Assembly (NCBI RefSeq): GCF_002284565.1
Contig: NZ_NPKI01000011.1
Span: 538,756-602,755, forward strand
Reading direction: 5' to 3'
DNA: 64,000 bases
DNA from: Mesorhizobium mediterraneum
GTDB lineage: Bacteria > Pseudomonadota > Alphaproteobacteria > Rhizobiales > Rhizobiaceae
The stretch's first letter is position 1. Each line of letters begins with the position of its first letter. The notes under the pieces were generated by a model, which saw nothing but the letters and a program-made list of their open reading frames with translations, was not told the origin of the DNA and did no database searches. Made by a program: the position numbers and the translations under genes. Below, piece after piece: positions 8,044 through 16,724 of this stretch.

Positions 8044-8736
8044 CTATTCGGCGGCTTCGCGGACAGGGATCAGGCGCCGCTCGACCTGTTGGAGATGCAG
8101 GCGCATCGCCGCGGCCGCGCCGCCAAGGTCGCGTTCGGCGATCGCCTCGACGATCCGTTCATGGTCGGCAAAGCTGTGATGGTCCGCCGGAGGACGGGCG
8201 CCATCTGAACGAAGACGTCCCCAGACCACGGTTCGGCGCACCGCGTTCAGGACGTCGAACAGGCCGAGCAGCACATTGTTGCGGCTCGCCTGCGCAATCT
8301 GCCGGTGGAGCAGATTGTCGATGTTCTCATATTGCCGCCATGTGACGGCTTCCCGCGTCTGCACCAGCGATTGCCGCATCGCTGCGATATCCGAAAGCGT
8401 GGCGTGCAGCGCCGCTTCGCGCGCAATCTCGGGCTCAATGATGAGACGCGCGCGCATCACGTCGGCCGGATTCGTGCGCCCGGCGATTTCCGAAATCCCA
8501 ATCGTCTCCTCGACCGGTCCACTGCCGACGAAGGTGCCCCTGCCGACGTGACGCCAGATGCGGCCGTCTTTCTCGAGCACCGCCAGCGCCTTGCGCAGAT
8601 CGCCGCGCGATACGCCGAGGCTCTCGGACAGTTCCCGCTCGGCAGGCAGCCGAGTCTCGCCGGCATGGTCCATCTGGGCAAGATAGGCCTGAAGCTGAAC
8701 CAGGGCGGCGTGGCCGCCATTACCGGGATCGTCCAT
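8044..8736 (-). CDS. FadR-subfamily GntR transcriptional regulator
   Basis: A 230-residue regulator with a winged helix at about residues 15-75 (LPAERELSESLGVSRGDLRKALAVLEKDGRI) and an FCD ligand-binding domain after it (MRARLIIEPEIAREAA, later DHHSFADHERIVEAIAERD, carrying conserved His and Asp metal ligands). The ATG at 8736 is chosen; a TTG at 8748 in frame would add four residues. It is divergent from the NitT/TauT-type transporter operon and probably controls it, sensing the imported acid or a breakdown product (inference). The repeated motif TTAACCAATT lies close to its own start (8741-8750) and in the transporter promoter. Confidence 0.85.
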   Translation of the reverse strand: MDDPGNGGHAALVQLQAYLAQMDHAGETRLPAERELSESLGVSRGDLRKALAVLEKDGRIWRHVGRGTFVGSGPVEETIGISEIAGRTNPADVMRARLIIEPEIAREAALHATLSDIAAMRQSLVQTREAVTWRQYENIDNLLHRQIAQASRNNVLLGLFDVLNAVRRTVVWGRLRSDGARPPADHHSFADHERIVEAIAERDLGGAAAAMRLHLQQVERRLIPVREAAE

Positions 8737-8847
8737 CAATTTAACCAATTCGCATAAGATTTCCCTTTGTTGGTGTTAAAACGATTAGCGCAAACCGTCA
8801 ACTACCGAGTTTTCTGGGCGAACGTGTCCGACACGCCGCAGTTTCTC

Positions 8848-8884
8848 CTTGACCAATCCGGTCTGTGGCCTTAACCAATTAAGG
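8848..8884 (+). promoter_or_regulatory. Promoter with overlapping operator palindrome for the NitT/TauT-type operon
   Basis: CTTGAC at 8848-8853 is followed after 17 bp by TTAACC (8871-8876), an acceptable alphaproteobacterial -35/-10 pair. A perfect palindrome CCTTAA-CCAA-TTAAGG (8869-8884) covers the -10. TAACCA and TGGTTA also form an inverted repeat at 8872-8893. The divergent GntR regulator is the likely ligand (inference). Confidence 0.45.
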
Positions 8885-8914
8885 TAATGGTTACAAGAAA
8901 CGGGAGGAATGACA

Positions 8915-9910
8915 ATGGCCAGCATCACCAGACGTACCATCCTTGCCACCGCTTTTGCTGCGGCCCTGGCGTGTGCAATGCCCCTGTCGGCCGCGAACGC
9001 AGGTGACATGCGCATCGCATTCGGCGACCTTCCGGGTATAGAATCCATCCAGACACTGGCCGCGATAGAGCGCGCCAAGGAACGCGGCGTGAATGTCGAA
9101 CTCATTGTTCTCAATGACGAGGATCTGGCAGCCCAGGCCATTGTCGGCGGCCAGGCCGATGTTGGCATCGGCGCGCCCTATACTCTTATCCAGAAGGTGG
9201 GTGTGCCGATCCGCATCTTTGCGCAGATATCGACGCTGCGCTTCTTTCCTGTCGTCAACAGCGAATTCTACAAGGAATGGAAGGATCTCGACGGGCAGGA
9301 AGTCGCAGTGCAGGCGCGCGGCTCCGGCACCGAGGCGGTCATGCTGCTGATGGCGAAAAACCACGGCATCAAGCTCGGCAACATCAGCTATGTCCCGGGT
9401 TCCGAGGTCCGCCGCAATGCGCTGCTCCAGGGGACGCTGAAGGCCTCGATCGTCGATGCCGCCAACAGGCGCGCGCTTGAGGCCGAAGCTCCCGGCAAGT
9501 TCATCGTCTTGCCGGTCGAGGATCTCGGCGCCTCGGACGAAGCGCTTTTCGCGACCGCAGACTATCTGAAGAACAACGCCGCCGATGTCGATATCCTGGT
9601 CGAGGAATTGATGAAGACCGCGCGCGAAATCACCGCGAACCCGGCGGTGGCGGTCGAGCTCCGCAACAAGTACAAATTGCTGCCGGATCTCGGCGCGGAG
9701 GCTGACGGCGAAATCACCGAATATTATAAGGAAACCGCGGAAGCCGGCAGCCTCGCGCTGAATGGCGGCGGAGCGGATGCGGCCGCCGACGACTTCGCCT
9801 TCTTCAGCCTTGCCGGCCAGATCGAAGGCGATCCCGCGAGCCTCAAGGTCGAGGACTTCTGGGATGTCTCGGCACTCGACCGCGCTGTCGCCAAGCTCGG
9901 CAAGAAATAG
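8915..9910 (+). CDS. NitT/TauT-type ABC transporter substrate-binding protein
   Basis: A periplasmic binding protein of 331 residues in the NMT1/SsuA-like family. The signal peptide carries a twin-arginine-like start (TRRTIL) and would be cleaved near ANA-GD at residue 29. The mature protein opens MRIAFGDLPGIESIQTLAAIERAKERG and has the DVGIGAPYTLIQK loop typical of this class. The ATG at 8915 is preferred because GGGAGGA (8902-8908) is at a good distance; the ATG at 8909 is too close. First gene of an operon with two permeases, an ATPase and catabolic enzymes. The substrate is unknown. Confidence 0.83.
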   Translation: MASITRRTILATAFAAALACAMPLSAANAGDMRIAFGDLPGIESIQTLAAIERAKERGVNVELIVLNDEDLAAQAIVGGQADVGIGAPYTLIQKVGVPIRIFAQISTLRFFPVVNSEFYKEWKDLDGQEVAVQARGSGTEAVMLLMAKNHGIKLGNISYVPGSEVRRNALLQGTLKASIVDAANRRALEAEAPGKFIVLPVEDLGASDEALFATADYLKNNAADVDILVEELMKTAREITANPAVAVELRNKYKLLPDLGAEADGEITEYYKETAEAGSLALNGGGADAAADDFAFFSLAGQIEGDPASLKVEDFWDVSALDRAVAKLGKK

Positions 9911-9922
9911 GCGGCCTGCCGG

Positions 9923-10750
9923 ATGGCTGTAAGCATCAGAACCGACGGCGAGGCTGCCAGCCTCGCCCCTCTTTCCAATCGCAGCGCAACGGGCGCATCG
10001 TGGGACCAGCCGATCCTGCTCAGGCTCGTGTCGATCGCCCTGTTCGCGGGGGTTTGGGAGGTGGCCGGGCGCATTCCCGTCAGCTTCGCCTTCCCAACTT
10101 TTTCCGACACGATCATCGCATTTTTCGGACTGCTCGCCGACGGCAGCTTGGCAACTGCCTACCTTTCGACACTGCAGCCGCTGGTGCTCGGCGTTGTCCT
10201 GTCGGCGTTCCTGGGTGTCGGTCTCGGCACCATCTGCGGCTTGTGGCGCACCGGCGAATGGCTGGTGATCCCCGTGTTCATCGTGCTCCAGGCGGCACCT
10301 GTCGCCGCCTTCATTCCGATGGTCACCTTCGTCTACGGAATAGGCATGACCGCCAAGACGCTCGCCGTCATGATCCTGGCGCTGCCTGTCATCGTGCTCA
10401 ACACCTACAAGGCCGTCCGCAACGTCAACGGGTCGCTGCTCGTCATGTGCCGATCGTTCATGGGCACACGCTGGCAGACCGTCTCCAAGATTATTCTTCC
10501 GGACGCCAGCCCGGTGATTTTTGCCGGTCTGCGCCTCGGCGTTGCTGCCGGGTTTGTCGGCGTGGTGCTCGCCGAACTGCTGATCACCCCGACCGGCATC
10601 GGCGATCTAATCACCTTCCACCGCTCGCGCGCAGACTACGCCGAGATGTACGCAACAATTGCCTCGATCATTGCGCTTTCCACCCTGACGCTCGTCTTTC
10701 TGCAGTGGGTGGAAGTCCGTGTTTTCAGGCCCGAGAGTAGAGGTGCTTAA
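9923..10750 (+). CDS. NitT/TauT-type ABC transporter permease 1
   Basis: A 275-residue inner-membrane permease with about six hydrophobic segments. The EAA-like loop is divergent (MCRSFMGTRWQTVSKIILPDASPVIFAGLRLG), as is normal for SsuC/TauC proteins. An N-terminal cytoplasmic extension of about 35 polar residues precedes the first helix. It starts 12 bases after the binding-protein stop. The operon also has a second, different permease at 11562, so the channel is probably a heterodimer. Confidence 0.83.
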   Translation: MAVSIRTDGEAASLAPLSNRSATGASWDQPILLRLVSIALFAGVWEVAGRIPVSFAFPTFSDTIIAFFGLLADGSLATAYLSTLQPLVLGVVLSAFLGVGLGTICGLWRTGEWLVIPVFIVLQAAPVAAFIPMVTFVYGIGMTAKTLAVMILALPVIVLNTYKAVRNVNGSLLVMCRSFMGTRWQTVSKIILPDASPVIFAGLRLGVAAGFVGVVLAELLITPTGIGDLITFHRSRADYAEMYATIASIIALSTLTLVFLQWVEVRVFRPESRGA

Positions 10751-10751
10751 C

Positions 10752-11555
10752 ATGGGCGCGACCGCATTGCGAAATGGACCGTCGCCGGTTCCCGCACCGA
10801 TCGATTCAATCGTGGAGGTGAGGGGAATTTCCAAGACCTACGGCAATGTCGAGGCGTTGCGCGGCATCGATCTCGACTTTCCCAGGGGCAAGCTGACCAG
10901 CCTTCTCGGACCCAGCGGTTGCGGAAAGACGACGCTGTTGAAGATCATAGCGGGGCTGATACGGGCCGATGGCGGCACCGTCGCGATCAACGGCAAGCGC
11001 GTCAGCGCACCAGGCCCCGAACGCGCTTTCGTGTTCCAGGACTTTGCGCTGATGCCCTGGGCGACCGTGACACGCAACGTGGCCTTCGGGCTGGAATTGC
11101 GCGGCACCAACAAGGCCGAGCGCGAGGAGACCGCCCGCCGCTACATCGCCGAGGTGGGTCTTGCCGGCTTTGAGGACAAATATCCGCACGAACTATCGGG
11201 CGGCATGCGCCAGCGCGTCGGCCTGGCGCGGGCCTTGTCGGTCGATGCCGACGTCCTGCTGCTCGATGAACCGTTTTCGGCGGTCGACGAGCAGAACCGG
11301 CGCAAGTTCCAGGAAGACCTGATCAGGCTGCGCACCAACCAGAACAAGACCTTCATCTTCGTGACGCATTCGATCGAGGAGGCGGTCTACATCTCCGACC
11401 GCATCGTGTTGCTGTCGCCGAGACCCGGCCGGGTCTCGCAGATCATCGAACCGGAAATCGATCGCTCCGGCGACCCGGAGCGCATCCATCGCGACAGGCA
11501 CTATCTCGATACCGTCGATGAGATCTGGCAGGGGCTGAAGCAATATGTGGAATGA
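10752..11555 (+). CDS. NitT/TauT-type ABC transporter ATP-binding protein
   Basis: An ATPase of 267 residues with Walker A GPSGCGKTT, signature LSGGMRQRVGLARAL and Walker B VLLLDEPFSAVD, followed by VTHSIEEAVYISDRI. This composition (SGGM and EEAVYLSDRI-like) marks the SsuB/TauB subfamily. It lacks the TOBE extension of the polyamine ATPase. It begins one base after the permease stop (TAA at 10748-10750, ATG at 10752). Its gene lies between the two permease genes. Confidence 0.87.
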   Translation: MGATALRNGPSPVPAPIDSIVEVRGISKTYGNVEALRGIDLDFPRGKLTSLLGPSGCGKTTLLKIIAGLIRADGGTVAINGKRVSAPGPERAFVFQDFALMPWATVTRNVAFGLELRGTNKAEREETARRYIAEVGLAGFEDKYPHELSGGMRQRVGLARALSVDADVLLLDEPFSAVDEQNRRKFQEDLIRLRTNQNKTFIFVTHSIEEAVYISDRIVLLSPRPGRVSQIIEPEIDRSGDPERIHRDRHYLDTVDEIWQGLKQYVE

Positions 11556-11561
11556 CCGGCC

Positions 11562-12317
11562 ATGACCTTGTTTGGCTACCGTGTACCAATGATGGCGTCC
11601 CTGCTGGTCTGGTGCGTCGTATGGGAAATCGTCGGCCGGCTGGACCTTATCTTTCTGCTGCCGCCGTTTAGCGACGTGCTGGCTGCAGCGTTCAATCTCG
11701 TGCAGACCTCGTCCTGGCAGAGCGCGACGGTCACGACCCTTCGCGCCTTCGCCACGGGCATGGCCCTGTCGATCGTCATCGGCGTGCCACTGGGCGTCCT
11801 GATGGGACGCGTCAAGATTGCCGATGATTTGCTCGGCATGTGGGTCAACATCTTTTCAAGCGCACCGCTCTCGGCCATCGTCCCGGTGCTGATGATCCTG
11901 TTCGGCTTCGGCGAGAAGACGATCGTTGCTGCGGTGTTCCTGTTTGCGATCTGGATCATCGTTCTCGACACACGCGCCGGGGTCCGCCATATCTCGCCGT
12001 CGCTGATCGAAATGGCGCGTTCCTATGGCGCCTCGCGGCCGGCGCTCTACACCAAGATCATCCTGTGGGCGGCGCTTCCGGAGATCCTTGCCGGCATCCG
12101 CCTCGGCCTCATCCGCGGCGTCAAGGGCGTCGTCATCGGCCAGTTGCTCGTTGCCATCGTCGGTTACGGCGCGCTGTTCGAGACCTTCTCGCGAAATTTC
12201 CGGATGGCCGAATTCTGGGCCTTGACCATCATCCTTTTTGCCTTCGCCCTGCTGATCGCCGAGCTGATCGAGAGGGCCGAAGCCAAAGTCGAATACTATG
12301 CAGGAGCAAGACAGTGA
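11562..12317 (+). CDS. NitT/TauT-type ABC transporter permease 2
   Basis: A 251-residue permease with about six membrane segments and the loop MARSYGASRPALYTKIILWAALPEILAGIRLGLIRG, matching the SsuC/TauC permease signature. It differs clearly from permease 1 and lacks its N-terminal extension. The last codons overlap the next gene as GTGA at 12314-12317, which suggests that the hydrolase is translated together with the transporter. Confidence 0.83.
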   Translation: MTLFGYRVPMMASLLVWCVVWEIVGRLDLIFLLPPFSDVLAAAFNLVQTSSWQSATVTTLRAFATGMALSIVIGVPLGVLMGRVKIADDLLGMWVNIFSSAPLSAIVPVLMILFGFGEKTIVAAVFLFAIWIIVLDTRAGVRHISPSLIEMARSYGASRPALYTKIILWAALPEILAGIRLGLIRGVKGVVIGQLLVAIVGYGALFETFSRNFRMAEFWALTIILFAFALLIAELIERAEAKVEYYAGARQ

Positions 12318-13018
12318 ACATGCACGGCACGACCTCAAGCTACGTCATCGAACCGACCGCAATCCCGAGCATTCCGGTGGCGGGAACCGACAAGATGTTT
12401 CCGGTGCACCGGGTCTATTGCGTCGGGCGGAACTATGCCGCGCATGCCGTCGAGATGGGACACGACCCCAACAAGGAGCCGCCGTTCTTCTTCCAGAAGA
12501 ACCCCGACAACCTCAATGTCAGCGGAGAATTTCCATATCCCCCGGCCTCCAACGATGTGCATCACGAGATCGAAATGGTCGTGGCGCTGAAAAGCGGCGG
12601 GACGGATATCCCGGTCGAAAGGGCTCTGGACTGCGTATTCGGTTATGGCGTAGGTCTCGACATGACGCGGCGCGACCTGCAAGGTAAGGCGAAGGACATG
12701 GGCCGTCCATGGGAGGTCGGCAAGGCCTTCGAGGCATCGGCGCCATGCACGCCGTTGGTTCCGGCAAGCTCGATCGGTCATCCAACCCAGGGCGCGATTT
12801 GGCTGGACGTCAATGGCGAGCGCAAACAGACCGGCGACCTCAACCAGATGATTTGGAAAGTTCCCGAAATGATCAGCTATCTCTCAGGTCTTTTCACGTT
12901 GATGCCGGGGGACATCATTCTTTCCGGCACGCCAGCGGGCGTCGGCGCGGTCATTCGCGGTGATGTTCTTCGCGGTCATATCGATGGCGTCGGCGACCTA
13001 GAGGTTCGCGTTGTCTGA
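12314..13018 (+). CDS. Fumarylacetoacetate hydrolase family acylpyruvate hydrolase
   Basis: A single-domain FAH-fold enzyme of 234 residues related to fumarylpyruvate hydrolases (NagK, FAHD1). Visible features are VYCVGRNYAAHAVEMG near the start, the metal ligands Glu-x-Glu in HHEIEMVV and Asp in GVGLDMTRRD, and the closing LSGTPAGVG loop. Such enzymes cleave acylpyruvates into pyruvate and a carboxylic acid. The GTG at 12314 is chosen because it overlaps the permease stop and lies 7 bases after AGGAG; ATG at 12320 is an alternative. The following CoA ligase could activate the released acid (inference). Confidence 0.8.
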   Translation: MNMHGTTSSYVIEPTAIPSIPVAGTDKMFPVHRVYCVGRNYAAHAVEMGHDPNKEPPFFFQKNPDNLNVSGEFPYPPASNDVHHEIEMVVALKSGGTDIPVERALDCVFGYGVGLDMTRRDLQGKAKDMGRPWEVGKAFEASAPCTPLVPASSIGHPTQGAIWLDVNGERKQTGDLNQMIWKVPEMISYLSGLFTLMPGDIILSGTPAGVGAVIRGDVLRGHIDGVGDLEVRVV

Positions 13019-14543
13019 AGCGTCGATCATTGAACGGCTTGCCGCCGGAGCGGAGGGTGCGCCGGCGATCTCGGCGCCGGACAGAACCACGCTCACCCAT
13101 GGCGGACTGCGCCGGCTGATCTCCGAAACGGCTGCGCGGCTCAATGCGCTCGGCCTAGGCCGTGGCGACCGGGTGGCGATCGTGTTGCCAAACGGCCCGG
13201 AGATGGCGACGGCCTTTGTCGCCGTGGCGGCCGCCGCCTCGACGGCGCCGCTCAATCCGGCCTACCGGGCCGACGAGCTCGATTTTTATCTTTCCGACAT
13301 CGGCGCCAACGCAATCCTGGTCGCCGAGGACGAAAGCGGCCCGGCGACCGCCGTCGCCGAGCGTCTGGGCATAGCTGTGCTCAGGCTCATCGCGCGGGGT
13401 GACGCGCCAGCCGGCAGCTTTGAGATTGAGGGCAAACCGGTCGGTCCGTCTGTTTTTTCCGGACTGGCTGAGTATGGCGACATCGCGCTGTTGCTGCACA
13501 CCTCAGGCACCACGTCGCGCCCCAAGCTGGTGCCGCTCAGCCATGCCAATCTTGCCGCCTCGGCCGCCCATATCGGCGCCACGCTCGGCCTGACATCAGG
13601 TGATCGCTGCCTCAACATCATGCCGCTGTTCCATATCCATGGGCTGATCGCGGCGGTGCTGTCCTCGCTTGCATCAGGTGGCAGCGTCTTCTGCACGCCG
13701 GGCTTCAACGCGCTGCGCTTCTTCCATTGGCTGGGCGAGGCGCGGCCGAGCTGGTACACGGCGGTGCCAACCATGCATCAGGCGATCCTGCCGCGCGCCG
13801 CGCGCAATGCCGATCAATTGGCGGCGGCGCCGCTGCGCTTCATTCGCTCGTCCTCGGCATCGTTGCCGGCGCAGGTGATGGCCGAGCTCGAAGCGACTTT
13901 TGGCTGCCCGGTGATCGAATCCTACGGCATGACCGAAGCCGCGCACCAGATGGCCTCGAACCAGCTGCCGCCGGGCCTGCGCAAGCCGGGCAGCGTCGGC
14001 GCCGCCGCCGGGCCGGAAGTGGCGGTGATGGCGCCGGACGGGCAATTGCTGAAGCCCGGTGAAACCGGCGAGATCGTCATTCGCGGGCCCAATGTCACCG
14101 CGGGCTACGAGAAGAATCCGGACGCTAACGCCACCGCCTTCGCGCATGGCTGGTTTCACACCGGCGACCAGGGCGTACTCGACGACGATGGCTATCTGCG
14201 CGTCACCGGCCGGCTCAAGGAGATCATCAACCGAGGCGGTGAGAAGATCTCGCCGCTTGAGGTCGACGACGTGCTGATGGACCATCCGGCGGTGGCGCAG
14301 GTCGTCACCTTCGCCACGCCACACGACAAGCTCGGCGAGGAAGTCGCGGCGGCGATCGTGCTGCGCGAAGGCATGGCCGCCACCGAAGGCGACATCCGCA
14401 GCTTTGCCGCGATGCGGCTTGCCGATTTCAAGGTGCCGCGCATTGTCCTGATCCTGGACGAAATCCCGAAGGGCGCGACGGGCAAGCTGCAGCGCATCGG
14501 TCTCGCGACCAAACTCGGTCTTGCCAAACCCGGTCTGGGATAA
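13011..14543 (+). CDS. AMP-dependent acyl-CoA synthetase
   Basis: A 510-residue member of the ANL adenylate-forming family. The AMP-binding P-loop is HTSGTTSRPK at residues 163-172, SYGMTEA follows in the central domain, and the C-terminal lid has GRLKEIINRGGEKISPLEV and the catalytic Lys in GATGKLQR. The overall pattern is like small-acid ligases (oxalate-, malonate- or short-chain acyl-CoA synthetases), but the substrate cannot be read from the sequence. A TTG start overlaps the hydrolase stop by 8 bases. It is placed between an acylpyruvate hydrolase and a reductase in one operon. Confidence 0.83.
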   Translation: MSEASIIERLAAGAEGAPAISAPDRTTLTHGGLRRLISETAARLNALGLGRGDRVAIVLPNGPEMATAFVAVAAAASTAPLNPAYRADELDFYLSDIGANAILVAEDESGPATAVAERLGIAVLRLIARGDAPAGSFEIEGKPVGPSVFSGLAEYGDIALLLHTSGTTSRPKLVPLSHANLAASAAHIGATLGLTSGDRCLNIMPLFHIHGLIAAVLSSLASGGSVFCTPGFNALRFFHWLGEARPSWYTAVPTMHQAILPRAARNADQLAAAPLRFIRSSSASLPAQVMAELEATFGCPVIESYGMTEAAHQMASNQLPPGLRKPGSVGAAAGPEVAVMAPDGQLLKPGETGEIVIRGPNVTAGYEKNPDANATAFAHGWFHTGDQGVLDDDGYLRVTGRLKEIINRGGEKISPLEVDDVLMDHPAVAQVVTFATPHDKLGEEVAAAIVLREGMAATEGDIRSFAAMRLADFKVPRIVLILDEIPKGATGKLQRIGLATKLGLAKPGLG

Positions 14544-15532
14544 TGATGCGGATCACCATTTTTGGCGCCGGCGCGATCGGCGGCTACCTCGCGGCCAAAC
14601 TTGCCATGGCCGGCCGGGTCGATCTGTCGATCGTCGCGCGCGGCGCGCATCTCGACGCGATCAGGGCGAACGGGCTTCGCCTGATCGAAGACGGTCATGA
14701 ATCCAGCGCCTCTGTCAGGGCCGCCGCGCAGGCGCAGGAACTGGGCGTCCAGGACTATGTCGTGCTGGCGCTCAAGGCCCATTCGGTCGCACCAGCGCTC
14801 GACCAGATCGCGCCGCTGCTGGGCGAGGGGACGGCCGTCGTCACCATGCAGAATGGCGTGCCGTGGTGGTATTTCCACAAGATCGGCGGGTCGCTCGAGG
14901 GCACGCGGTTGCAGGCGGTGGATGCCGGTGGGGTGATCTGGGACCGGCTCGGGCCGGAACGCGTCATCGGCTCGGTCGTCTATCCCGCTGCCGAGGTGGA
15001 TGCGCCCGGCCTGGTCCGCCATATCGAGGGAAAACGCTTCTCGCTTGGCGAGCCCTCGGGCGAGAGGAGCGAGCGTGTCACGCGGCTTGCCGAGGAAATG
15101 GTAGCGGCGGGGCTGCAGGTGCCCGTCCGCGACGACATCCGCAGCGAAATCTGGGTGAAGCTCTGGGGCAATCTCTCCTTCAACCCGATTTCCGCGCTGA
15201 CCGGCAGCACGCTTGCGGCAATCGCTGCCGACGAGGCAACCCGCACGCTTGCCCGTGCCATGATGCTGGAGGCGCAGGCGATCGGCGAAAGCCTCGGCGT
15301 CCGTTTCCCGATATCGGTCGACCGCCGCATCAAGGGGGCCGGCGACGTCGGCGAGCACAAGACCTCGATGCTGCAGGATCTGGAGCGCGGCCGGCCGATG
15401 GAGATCGACGCGCTGGTAACGGCGGTCCAGGAACTTGGCCGGCTGACCGGCCAGCCGACGCCCACCATCGACAGCGTGCTGGCGCTGGTGCGCCGCCTCG
15501 CCATCGAGCGTGGCTGCTATTCTCCCTTGTAG
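14543..15532 (+). CDS. Ketopantoate reductase family protein (PanE/ApbA-like)
   Basis: An NADPH-dependent 2-dehydropantoate 2-reductase family protein, 329 residues. The Rossmann motif GAGAIG is at residues 8-13, the conserved Lys lies in VKLWGNLSFNPISALT, and ALKAHS and NGVPWW mark the cofactor site. Its first base is the last base of the CoA ligase stop. The context, a catabolic operon and not a pantothenate operon, suggests a reductase for another 2-keto acid. PanE paralogs are common and often of unknown substrate. Confidence 0.78.
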   Translation: MMRITIFGAGAIGGYLAAKLAMAGRVDLSIVARGAHLDAIRANGLRLIEDGHESSASVRAAAQAQELGVQDYVVLALKAHSVAPALDQIAPLLGEGTAVVTMQNGVPWWYFHKIGGSLEGTRLQAVDAGGVIWDRLGPERVIGSVVYPAAEVDAPGLVRHIEGKRFSLGEPSGERSERVTRLAEEMVAAGLQVPVRDDIRSEIWVKLWGNLSFNPISALTGSTLAAIAADEATRTLARAMMLEAQAIGESLGVRFPISVDRRIKGAGDVGEHKTSMLQDLERGRPMEIDALVTAVQELGRLTGQPTPTIDSVLALVRRLAIERGCYSPL

Positions 15533-15590
15533 CTGGTTCCTGTTTTGTTCTAGTCTGTTCCCGCGGATAAAATACCGGACGGGATCAGCC

Positions 15591-16226
15591 ATGAACGAGC
15601 TGCCTTCATTCGGAATCGGCAAAAACGGCCAGACTTTCTTCCGCTGGAACAAGCCAGACCAGCGGCGGAACGATCGGCTGTTTTTCGCCATTCTTTTGGA
15701 CAGCACGATTGCCACGCCGCTGGCGCTGAAGGCGGCTGGTTGGCAGCGTGAGTTGGGCCTGCGCGGCAAGCTCATTGCGGCGGAGCAGTTGCATGTCTCG
15801 CTGGTTGGGCTCGGCGACCATGACGGATTGCCGATGTCCCTTGTGGACACCGCCTGCCGCGCCGGCGGGCTCGTTCAGGCAGCATCGTTCGATGTTACCC
15901 TCGATCGCCTGTCGGCCCTCGGCGGTGGCGCACTGGTGCTGCGCGGTAGCGGCGGCAATCCAGCCTTGCAAACCTTTTGGCGCAGCCTCGGCGCTACGCT
16001 CTCCGATAGCCCGCTGAAGCCCTTAGTGGCGAATTCCTTCGAACCTCATGTCACCTTGCTGCGCGACAGGACGCGTGTCGCGAAGCTGGGCGAACGGGTC
16101 ATCGAACCGATCGGCTGGACGGTGCGGGACTTCGTCCTCATCCACAGTTTCCTGGGGCAGGGCCGGTATCAACTCTATGGGCGCTGGCAATTGAGCGGCC
16201 AGGACGACGCCGTGGCCGCCATGTGA
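15591..16226 (+). CDS. 2H phosphoesterase superfamily protein (LigT/ThpR-like)
   Basis: A 211-residue protein with the two histidine motifs of the 2H family: HVSLVG near residue 67 and HVTLL near residue 150. It also has the FFAILLD strand that opens LigT-type 2'-5' RNA ligase/cyclic phosphodiesterases. The N-terminal 25 residues (GKNGQTFFRWNKPDQRR) are an extension outside the usual domain. The family acts on 2',3'-cyclic phosphate RNA ends; the true substrate in bacteria is often unknown. It starts 58 bases after the reductase and is convergent with the AHSA1 gene. Confidence 0.75.
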   Translation: MNELPSFGIGKNGQTFFRWNKPDQRRNDRLFFAILLDSTIATPLALKAAGWQRELGLRGKLIAAEQLHVSLVGLGDHDGLPMSLVDTACRAGGLVQAASFDVTLDRLSALGGGALVLRGSGGNPALQTFWRSLGATLSDSPLKPLVANSFEPHVTLLRDRTRVAKLGERVIEPIGWTVRDFVLIHSFLGQGRYQLYGRWQLSGQDDAVAAM

Positions 16227-16238
16227 GAAGACGCCGTG

Positions 16239-16724
16239 TCAGATCGTCTTGACGTATTGCGCAAGCTGGTCGACCACGGTGCCCCAGCCATCGAAAAAGC
16301 CCATCTCCTTGTGGTTATTCCGCGTGGCTTCGTCGCGGTGGATGGCGGTCGCGGTGTAGCGCGTCGCCTTGCCTTCCGGCTGGAAGGATATGATTGCTGT
16401 GATGAATGGGTCTCCCGACGGCCGATAGCCGGGCAGCAGTGCATCGGTCCACACCAGCCGCTCGTGCGGCACGATGTCGAGGTAGCAGCAATGCCGGTCG
16501 TTGATATCCTTGCCGTCGGGCGATTGCATGCGGGTTCTGAACAGGCCGCCGGGCCTGAGGTCTATCTCGCAGTCGGTGACGATCCACGGCTTCGGTGTGA
16601 ACCATTGCCGGACATGCTCGGGCTTGGTGTAGGCGGTCCAGAGCAATTCTCGCGGTGCGTTGACGACGCGTTCGAGGACGAGGTCCAGTCTGGGGTCCGG
16701 TTTGAACGGCGGAACCATGCTCAT
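16239..16724 (-). CDS. SRPBCC (AHSA1-like) domain protein
   Basis: A 161-residue START/SRPBCC fold protein of the AHSA1/YndB type. The opening VLERVVNAPRELLWTAYTKPEHVRQWF, then the GGLFRTRMQSPDG strand and a C-terminal amphipathic helix (GFFDGWGTVVDQLAQYV) are typical. The ATG at 16724 overlaps the stop of the ArsR gene (ATGA) and follows AAGGAG. ArsR + AHSA1 operons are very common in soil bacteria. The small hydrophobic ligand is unknown. Confidence 0.85.
   Translation of the reverse strand: MSMVPPFKPDPRLDLVLERVVNAPRELLWTAYTKPEHVRQWFTPKPWIVTDCEIDLRPGGLFRTRMQSPDGKDINDRHCCYLDIVPHERLVWTDALLPGYRPSGDPFITAIISFQPEGKATRYTATAIHRDEATRNNHKEMGFFDGWGTVVDQLAQYVKTI

Noticed and set aside
14192..15850. 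552-residue open frame on the minus strand
   Set aside because: It is the reverse of the acyl-CoA ligase and PanE-like genes. Its translation has no domain motifs and follows the GC-biased third positions of the true genes.
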